Shown piece by piece: positions 48,961-64,000 of a stretch of DNA of 64,000 nt. The DNA lies in assembly GCF_000247815.1 (NCBI RefSeq), contig NC_021679.1, positions 38,881,644 through 38,945,643 of the forward strand, in the 5' to 3' direction. The DNA comes from Ficedula albicollis (lineage: Eukaryota; Chordata; Aves; Passeriformes; Muscicapidae). The position numbers were made by a program, and so were the translations under genes. Each line of letters opens with the position of its first letter. Position 1 is the first letter of the stretch. Below the pieces are notes generated by a model, which saw only the letters and a list, made by a program, of their open reading frames with translations, had not been told where the DNA came from and did no database searches.

Positions 48961-51185
48961 ACAGGGAAACTGAACCATCCACTGGTGATGGCTGGAATGG
49001 CCAAAGGCACCAAGTCAGAACAGGGGAGAGGGCCAGAGCCCTTTTCCTAAAGGCTGGATGTGAATTCAAGATCCTCATAAAACAGAGCAAAAGACACTGA
49101 GAACACGGAATTGTGTCAAGATTCTCATGCAAATGTTTTTTACAAGTGCTTGCAGAGGAGACACAATTCCAGGTTCTGTCACTTCAGCAAACAGAAACAG
49201 CAAAACACCTTTTTTATTGACTGGAGTCAGTGTCCTTTCTCCCAGTGAAGAGGGGCTGTCACCGTGTCACAGGGCTCCACTGGCCCCCCCAGCTTGGCTC
49301 TGCCAGTCCTGGTGCAGGAAACAAACCAGAACAACCACAGGCACAAAAGTAGAATCGCATTTCAAGGCTCCAGGTTTTCCAGAACTTTCCAAGAATGAAA
49401 AGAGATCTATGCTGTGAATCTGTAATATTTATGAAACTTGGGAAAAGGATTTTTGGGCGGTGAAAATTGGAGAAAACTGCTGCAGAGTGGCACGGGGGAG
49501 GAGACTGGGGAGATGCAAAGTTCCTGACTCCAGCTGGCAGCACACTAAGGGTGTCATCATCTCTGAAGATCCAAAGAACAAGCTGACTGCAAGTTTTAAT
49601 GTCTTTAACCAAAAAATCCCTGGCCTTGCTAGGTATGGTTTCCTTCTGGAACAGTTTCTCGCAGTTGACACACAGCCTCTCTCTCAGCTTGAACAGAAGA
49701 ACAATGCACAGGGCTGGGAGGAAGGTACGCATGACCTTCTGCATGCCATAAAAGCCACCAAAAACCACCCAAAAAAACCTGTTAAAAAACCTGTCCGTGA
49801 TACCCACGGGAAGAAGAATCCTGCCATGGCAGGGCCACCTCCCACTGTCCCAGGCTGCTCCCAGCCCCATCGAACCTGGCACTGGACACTTCCAGATGGG
49901 GCAGCCACAGAGAAATGCAAACCAAAACCTGCATTTCCTGCAGCCCTCAGAGGCTGAGCACCCCTGAGCGCAGGACAGCCGGAGCCCCGGCAGTGCTGCT
50001 CCTTAGGGACGCTCTGCAGCCAGGGCTGCTCGGAGCAGCTCGGATCCCGGCTCTGCCTGGCTGGCGCAGGCAAACCCGCCAGACACATGAATAATTCATG
50101 CGGGGAGGGAACTGCCTGTGCCATCGCCATGGGAATCGCTGCTGCGGCGCCCTCGCTGCAGCACATTAAACAGAACAGTTCCAAATCTCTTTAGGAGATT
50201 AGATTTCCGTGCAGGTGCTGAGAACAGCGATTAATGAACACGCTGGAATGACAGGCTGGGGTGTCACCTGAACCTCCCCCAGGGCCCAAGCCCTGACACC
50301 TCCAGGGAGAGGCAGCACCAAATACTGTGACTGTCACAGGGAAGGAGGGTGAATCACACAGACTGACAATACTTCCCTGGCGGTCACTGAGTTTCCCTTC
50401 TCTGCTGCCACACCCCGTTCCCAGGAGGGAACCCAGCAATTCCACTGGGGCAGCACAGACCCCACTGCCCTCAGCAGCGGTGGTACATCAGGACAGCACA
50501 GTGCTGAGGGCTCCTCACACGTCACGGGATGAGAACTTGCTAACAAATAACTCCCAATATTACTCTCCTCTTCACTTTCTTGACTCACATTTGCTAAACA
50601 GCGACTCAATTCCAGCACACACGCCAACACTTCAAGCAGTTCAGCTGATGTCTGGATCAGAAGTACTTCAGTAGCAGGGGGTGCAAGTGAAATTTGAAAC
50701 AAACCCTGGATGCTTTGCTGTGCAGTCCTGGGAGCAGCAGCAGTGACCTTGCCCAGCAGCCCCAGGACTCTGCACTGGCAGACTCTGTTACCTGCCAGCA
50801 GCTTTTCTGGATAATCTTCTTTACCTAACACAGGATAGAGAGTATTACTGGGGTGTTCCTATGAGCAGTGGTTTTATCCTTTAGTGCATTATCCCCTGTG
50901 TGTCCAGAGAGGGGAATGGGGCTGGGAAGGGGCTGAGGGAGCTGGGAAGGGAACTGGGAAGGGGCTCAGCCTGGAGAAAAGGAGGCTCAGGGGGAACTTC
51001 TGGCTCCAACAACCCCCTGACAGGAGGATGGAGAGAGAACTGTGGTGTTCTTGCTGCAGCCCCGGATCCTGCAGCATCCCAAGCAGTCCCAGCACAGCTG
51101 AGAGCCATCACCCAGTGTGGGCAGGAAAATCCCAATCCAAAGGGACTGTGAGCACCCAGAGCTGATCCCAGGCTGCAGCAGTGCA
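48961..51185. other. Unique sequence downstream of ACVR1
   Basis: Mixed unique sequence with a CR1 piece at about 49820-49915. No exon recognised. Confidence 0.5.
49820..49915 (-). mobile_element. CR1 LINE fragment
   Basis: CCATGGCAGGGCCACCTCCC, ACTGTCCCAGGCTGCTCCC, CCTGGCACTGGACACTTCC: a short internal piece of a reversed CR1 3' region. Confidence 0.75.
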
Positions 51186-51189
51186 GCTC

Positions 51190-52375
51190 TAGGGACACAG
51201 CCAGGCTGGGGGACAGGGGCACAGAAGGGCTGGGGGACAGGGACATAGAAAGGCTGGGGACAGGGACACAGAAGGGCTGGGGACAGGGACACAGGCTGGG
51301 GGACAGGGACACAGCCAGGCTGGGGGACAGGGACATGGAAGGGCTGGGGACAGGGACACAGATAGGCTGGGGGACAGGGACACAGCCAGGCTGGGGGACA
51401 GGGACACAGCCAGGCTGGGGGACAGGGACACAGCCAGGCTGGGGGACAGGGACACAGCCAGGCTGGGGGACAGGGACACAGCCAGGCTGGGGGACAGGGA
51501 CACAGCCAGGCTGGGGGACAGGGACACAGCCAGGCTGGGGGACAGGGACACAGCCAGGCTGGGGGACAGGGACACAGCCAGGCTGGGGGACAGGGACACA
51601 GCCAGGCTGGGGGACAGGGACACAGCCAGGCTGGGGGACAGGGACACAGCCAGGCTGGGGGACAGGGACACAGCCAGGCTGGGGGACAGGGACACAGCCA
51701 GGCTGGGGGACAGGGACACAGCCAGGCTGGGGGACAGGGACACAGCCAGGCTGGGGGACAGGGACACAGCCAGGCTGGGGGACAGGGACACAGCCAGGCT
51801 GGGGGACAGGGACACAGCCAGGCTGGGGGACAGGGACACAGCCAGGCTGGGGGACAGGGACACAGCCAGGCTGGGGGACAGGGACACAGCCAGGCTGGGG
51901 GACAGGGACACAGCCAGGCTGGGGGACAGGGACACAGCCAGGCTGGGGGACAGGGACACAGCCAGGCTGGGGGACAGGGACACAGCCAGGCTGGGGGACA
52001 GGGACACAGCCAGGCTGGGGGACAGGGACACAGCCAGGCTGGGGGACAGGGACACAGCCAGGCTGGGGGACAGGGACACAGCCAGGCTGGGGGACAGGGA
52101 CACAGCCAGGCTGGGGGACAGGGACACAGCCAGGCTGGGGGACAGGGACACAGCCAGGCTGGGGGACAGGGACACAGCCAGGCTGGGGGACAGGGACACA
52201 GCCAGGCTGGGGGACAGGGACACAGCCAGGCTGGGGGACAGGGACACAGCCAGGCTGGGGGACAGGGACACAGCCAGGCTGGGGGACAGGGACACAGCCA
52301 GGCTGGGGACAGGGACACAGAAGGGCTGGGGGACAGGGACATGGAAGGGCTGGGGACAGGGACACAGCCAGGGTC
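51190..52375. repeat. 24-bp minisatellite array, about 39 near-perfect core copies
   Basis: Unit GGACAGGGACACAGCCAGG + CTGGG. From 51361 to about 52309 the copies look identical by eye. Edge units carry variants (AGAAGGGCTGG, ACATGGAAGGGCTG). It lies downstream of ACVR1. Twenty-four is a multiple of three, so all frames that are open stay open. Confidence 0.97.
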
Positions 52376-53336
52376 ACGCCCAAGGGGAGCCCAGCACCTC
52401 CCTGCTGCCCCTCTGGAGCCTCAGCAGCTCAGGGGGCAGGAGCAGGGACAGCCCAGGGTCCCCACGAGGGCACTGAGCACTGAACACAACTTAAACACTG
52501 CGAGGTTTGACTTGAAAACATTCTATTTAATTTATACAAATAACTACTAAATAGAAAAAGTAGATTAAAACAAAATAGTTATTTTTCTGGCAGAGTTTAA
52601 ATGCATATTATATAGCTTAGAAGAAATAAAATGCATTTTCCCCACAGCATTCATGACCTAATACTCGAGTTTACTCCTCCATTGCTCTCCTTTCCCAGAT
52701 CAGTGAGATGCCAGACACAAGGTCCTGTGGGAAATGGTATAATATACGTTCCATATTCCAACTGAAAATATGGTACAGACCACACACCTACAAATGTGAA
52801 GCACTTAAAATGTGACTATCGAGTTGTAATATGATAATACAGAAAACAATTCATGTTTCAGGTTATATTGTGTTACAAAAACGTCTGTGTAAGAAATCAT
52901 GAAAGAGGCCACATAAAAATAAGCTTTAACTTTATGCACTTATTTTACAGTTTAAAAAACTGGCAAGTGCACTAGTAATAAATAATTTGAAAGTTTTGGA
53001 TAAACAAGAAATTCCTAATGTTCAGCATTATTGTAAACATCAGTACACATGTAAAATGCAGCTAAGGTCTGACAGTTACATTTTCAGTTTACCGAATTCT
53101 TTTCCTATTACTCAGGCATAGATCAATGCAGGATACAGCCAATCATATTTTTGGCAAGTCATGTCGTTAAAATTAACAGTGACAGTGCAAGTAAGGAATG
53201 CAAAGAATTCCTAGTGCAATAAAGAAGAGAAGCACAGGCAATATTGCTGATTAAAATTTACCACTTCCATGTGTTCACCCTGGGAGTGATTAGGAGAATT
53301 AAAATAAAATATTAAAAAAAAAAAAAAGAAAGAAAA
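52376..53336 (-). other. ACVR1: AT-rich region, probable ACVR1 3' UTR
   Basis: Low-GC unique sequence downstream of the ACVR1 stop, typical of a vertebrate 3' UTR. It contains a candidate ATTAAA signal at 52531-52526 near its far edge, where composition turns GC-rich. Poly-G tract 15 separates it from the last exon. Confidence 0.5.
52526..52531 (-). terminator. ACVR1: Candidate poly(A) signal for ACVR1 (ATTAAA)
   Basis: ATTAAA on the minus strand about 1.24 kb after the ACVR1 stop codon, at the end of the AT-rich block. Motif and position only. Confidence 0.35.
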
Positions 53337-53463
<127 letters not shown>

Positions 53464-53569
53464 GTTCAAAGCCATTGTTTAATGCCCTGATCTTGTCTTA
53501 GGATTTCTCTGTCTTCCTTGAGGCCACAGCTCAGCCCAGCACAGCAGCTGCTCCTCAGCTCGCCCAGGT

Positions 53570-53705
53570 GAGTCCTGCCCGGCCCAGGGCCCGCTGCTGC
53601 CACTCCTGGCCTGCCGCCTTGGCACCAGGCAGGGCCAGGTGAGTCCTGCCCGGCCCAGGGCCCGCTGCTGCCACTCCTGCCCTGCAGCCTTGGCACCAGG
53701 CAGGG
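53570..53705. repeat. Two-copy tandem duplication of about 64 bp in the ACVR1 3' UTR
   Basis: CAGGTGAGTCCTGCCCGGCC + CAGGGCCCGCTGCTGCCAC and what follows occurs at about 53573 and again at about 53637, with a few differences (CTGGCCTGCCGCC against CTGCCCTGCAGCC). Confidence 0.9.
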
Positions 53706-53765
53706 ATGCCCGGCCAGAGCCCCCTGGGCAGCCAAGGGCCTTCCTGGCACACAGCACCAGAGGGG

Positions 53766-62259
<8,494 letters not shown>

Positions 62260-64000
62260 CTGCAGACACAGAAACAAGGCACTGCTGAGTCCCCCAGCTG
62301 CAGCAGCACAGCCTGGGGCCCAGGAGCAGCCGCCCTGGCAGATGGCTCCTGCAGGAGAAGGGGCCAAGGGCCCAACTGGCCAGAGACAACGGGGTCAGCT
62401 CCAAACTCAGCAAAACCAGCCCCCTATCTCCCAGGGGATTATCATCAAGCATTTTACTGCACTCTTGCAAAACACCGCCATGAAGTGTTTTGCAGCCACT
62501 GGATGTCCCCAGCACTCTGGGCACGGATACACAGAGGCCAAACAGCTGCTGCTCAGAAGAAAACAATTTTACACAGCATTCAGATTTATTTATAGACCTT
62601 TTGGGTAGGTGGATACACCCGAACTGTGGGGAAGGGAGAAGAAAAACACTGCATGAAGGATACAAGCAAGTTAAAAAAATAAAGCTGGAAAACAAAAAAC
62701 AGCCTATTTGCAGCAGCTTGAAAAATAAACATCCTCAAGCAGATCTAAAATGAGTCAGACAAAACCACTCTACCTGGTTTCTACTAATTACTAAACATTT
62801 AAGCAGAGAACATTATGTGAGGGACCAAATGACTGTAAATTTGGAAATGCAGAGAGCTCTCACTTGGCCACGGCAAACAGCGAGCACCGCAAATTGAGCA
62901 GCTCCGGGTGCACGGCAGAGCCGAGCGACAGAGAGGGCAACAAACGCTCCCTCATTTCCTCAGCAAATCTTCTAAGAATGACATACACTATTTACACTTA
63001 ACAGGGGTTTATTTTAGGTGAACCTTGAAAGGCTTTTTACCTCAGTCCCACAAAAACTAACCTACCAGCAGATCATTCATTTGCTTTTCTTCCCAAAGAA
63101 CAGTCTGTTCTTTAACGTAACAAAAATTTGGAAAATATTTTTCTACATTTCAAATGCACTTCAAGACATTTCAAGCTGATAAGAATATGCTTATGGCACC
63201 TCTAGAAAGATCACAGAATTCTTTGAGTTGGAAGGGATTTTGAAGTTCATCCATTGCCACCCTTGTCATGGCAGGGACAGCTCCCACTGCCCCAGTGCAG
63301 CCCCAGTGTCCAGCCTTGGGCACTGCCAGGGATCCAGGGGAGCCACAGCTGTGCCAGGGCCTGTCACCCTCCCTGTAAAACACTTTTATTTAATGTAAAT
63401 CAGCCCTGTTTCCCTTTCAAACCACCTCCCCTTGGCCCATCACAACAAGCACTGCCAAAATGTTTGTCCCCACCCTCCTTAGGGACACATTATGTACCAT
63501 CTCCTGACCCAGACTCATGAGAAGTCTGCTCACAGATCCAGTATTTGTCAAATATAGACACACACACATACACTTTTATGTACTATTTTAAACTCAGACT
63601 AGATTGTATTATACAGTATCTGTGTTTTATATCTTTTCTTTAAAAAAGCTTGCAACAGTAAACAAAGACAAAAACCTTTTTTTTTATCAAACTACTTGTC
63701 TACTTCTTTTTAATCTTATTATCTACTCTTTTTTGATAAAAATTGTAAAACTTCATCCAAACTGAGCAAAACAGATTCCAGAGGCTGACAGGTCAAGGTT
63801 TACAGCTGAGGGAGACAAGTCAGCACAGCACGGGGCAGGGAGGGGGCACTGGGGTCAGTGCACAGCGCTGGACCCTGTCTCCCTTACAGAGGAGGAACAC
63901 GGGAAAAATGTGACGGATACACGTCTGAGGAGTTCACATTTTAAAAAGTAGCTATTTAACCACCATAAAAACTAATCAGGAAGTGTTTACTGGTGAGCTT
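62260..64000. other. ACVR1: ACVR1 intron to right edge
   Basis: Unique AT-richer intron with a CR1 fragment (63205-63375) and a small GC-richer patch (62880-62940). No upstream ACVR1 exon found before 64000. Confidence 0.6.
63205..63375 (-). mobile_element. CR1 LINE fragment (3' end)
   Basis: GATCACAGAATTCTTTGAGT then TGGAAGGGATTTTGAAG, CCATTGCCACCC, GTCATGGCAGGGACAGCTCC and GGCACTGCCAGGGATCCAGG: a reversed CR1 3' end. Confidence 0.88.

Noticed and set aside
50881..52483. Repeat proteins over the 24-bp array ([24 protein letters not shown])
   Set aside because: All arise from one 24-bp unit read in different frames and strands. No independent evidence of coding.

Overview
This is vertebrate, almost certainly bird, nuclear DNA. 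Degraded CR1 LINE 3' ends and GC-rich minisatellites occur throughout, and the genes have short, canonical vertebrate exons. I recognise three genes, all on the minus strand, in the order also known from human 2q24: CYTIP (cytohesin-interacting PDZ protein), ACVR1C (ALK7) and ACVR1 (ALK2). All three are incomplete here.

Layout. CYTIP occupies about 2.57-10.96 kb: start-codon exon at 10890-10959, five whole internal exons, and a partial exon at 2572-2606; the last exon is not found. A CpG-rich stretch lies at 10.9-12.3 kb. ACVR1C runs from its stop codon at 18435 up to exon 2 at 36316. Exons 2 and 4-9 are intact, exon 3 has lost its transmembrane half, and exon 1 is not visible; it may lie in a poly-G tract inside a CpG-rich patch near 45-46 kb. 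ACVR1 contributes only its last three coding exons (53766-62259); the rest lies beyond the right edge. ACVR1C and ACVR1 are type I serine/threonine kinase receptors of the TGF-beta/activin/BMP family. CYTIP is a syntenic neighbour from an unrelated pathway (leukocyte adhesion).

About 13.3 kb (a fifth of the window) is perfect poly-G in 16 tracts of 45-2625 bases, always G on the plus strand. The first tract is preceded by 23 bases matching Illumina adapter sequence at 22 positions. Several tracts sit inside tandem-repeat arrays whose units appear on both sides. I read all of them as sequencing or gap-filling artefacts (two-colour chemistry 'dark' G calls) standing in for unsequenced GC-rich DNA. 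Every very long poly-Gly or poly-Pro reading frame here is therefore false.

Between exons the window is unusually rich in minisatellites. There are 52, 125, 51, 110, 65, 24 and 47 bp periods, several with higher-order structure, and some lie within 25-80 bases of exons. Long frames through them are stop-free repeats, not proteins. I found no new biological system. The notable results are the adapter-tagged artefact, its specific damage to three conserved genes, a GC-AG intron in ACVR1C, a partial duplication of the ACVR1C last exon, and the homogeneous exon-hugging arrays.
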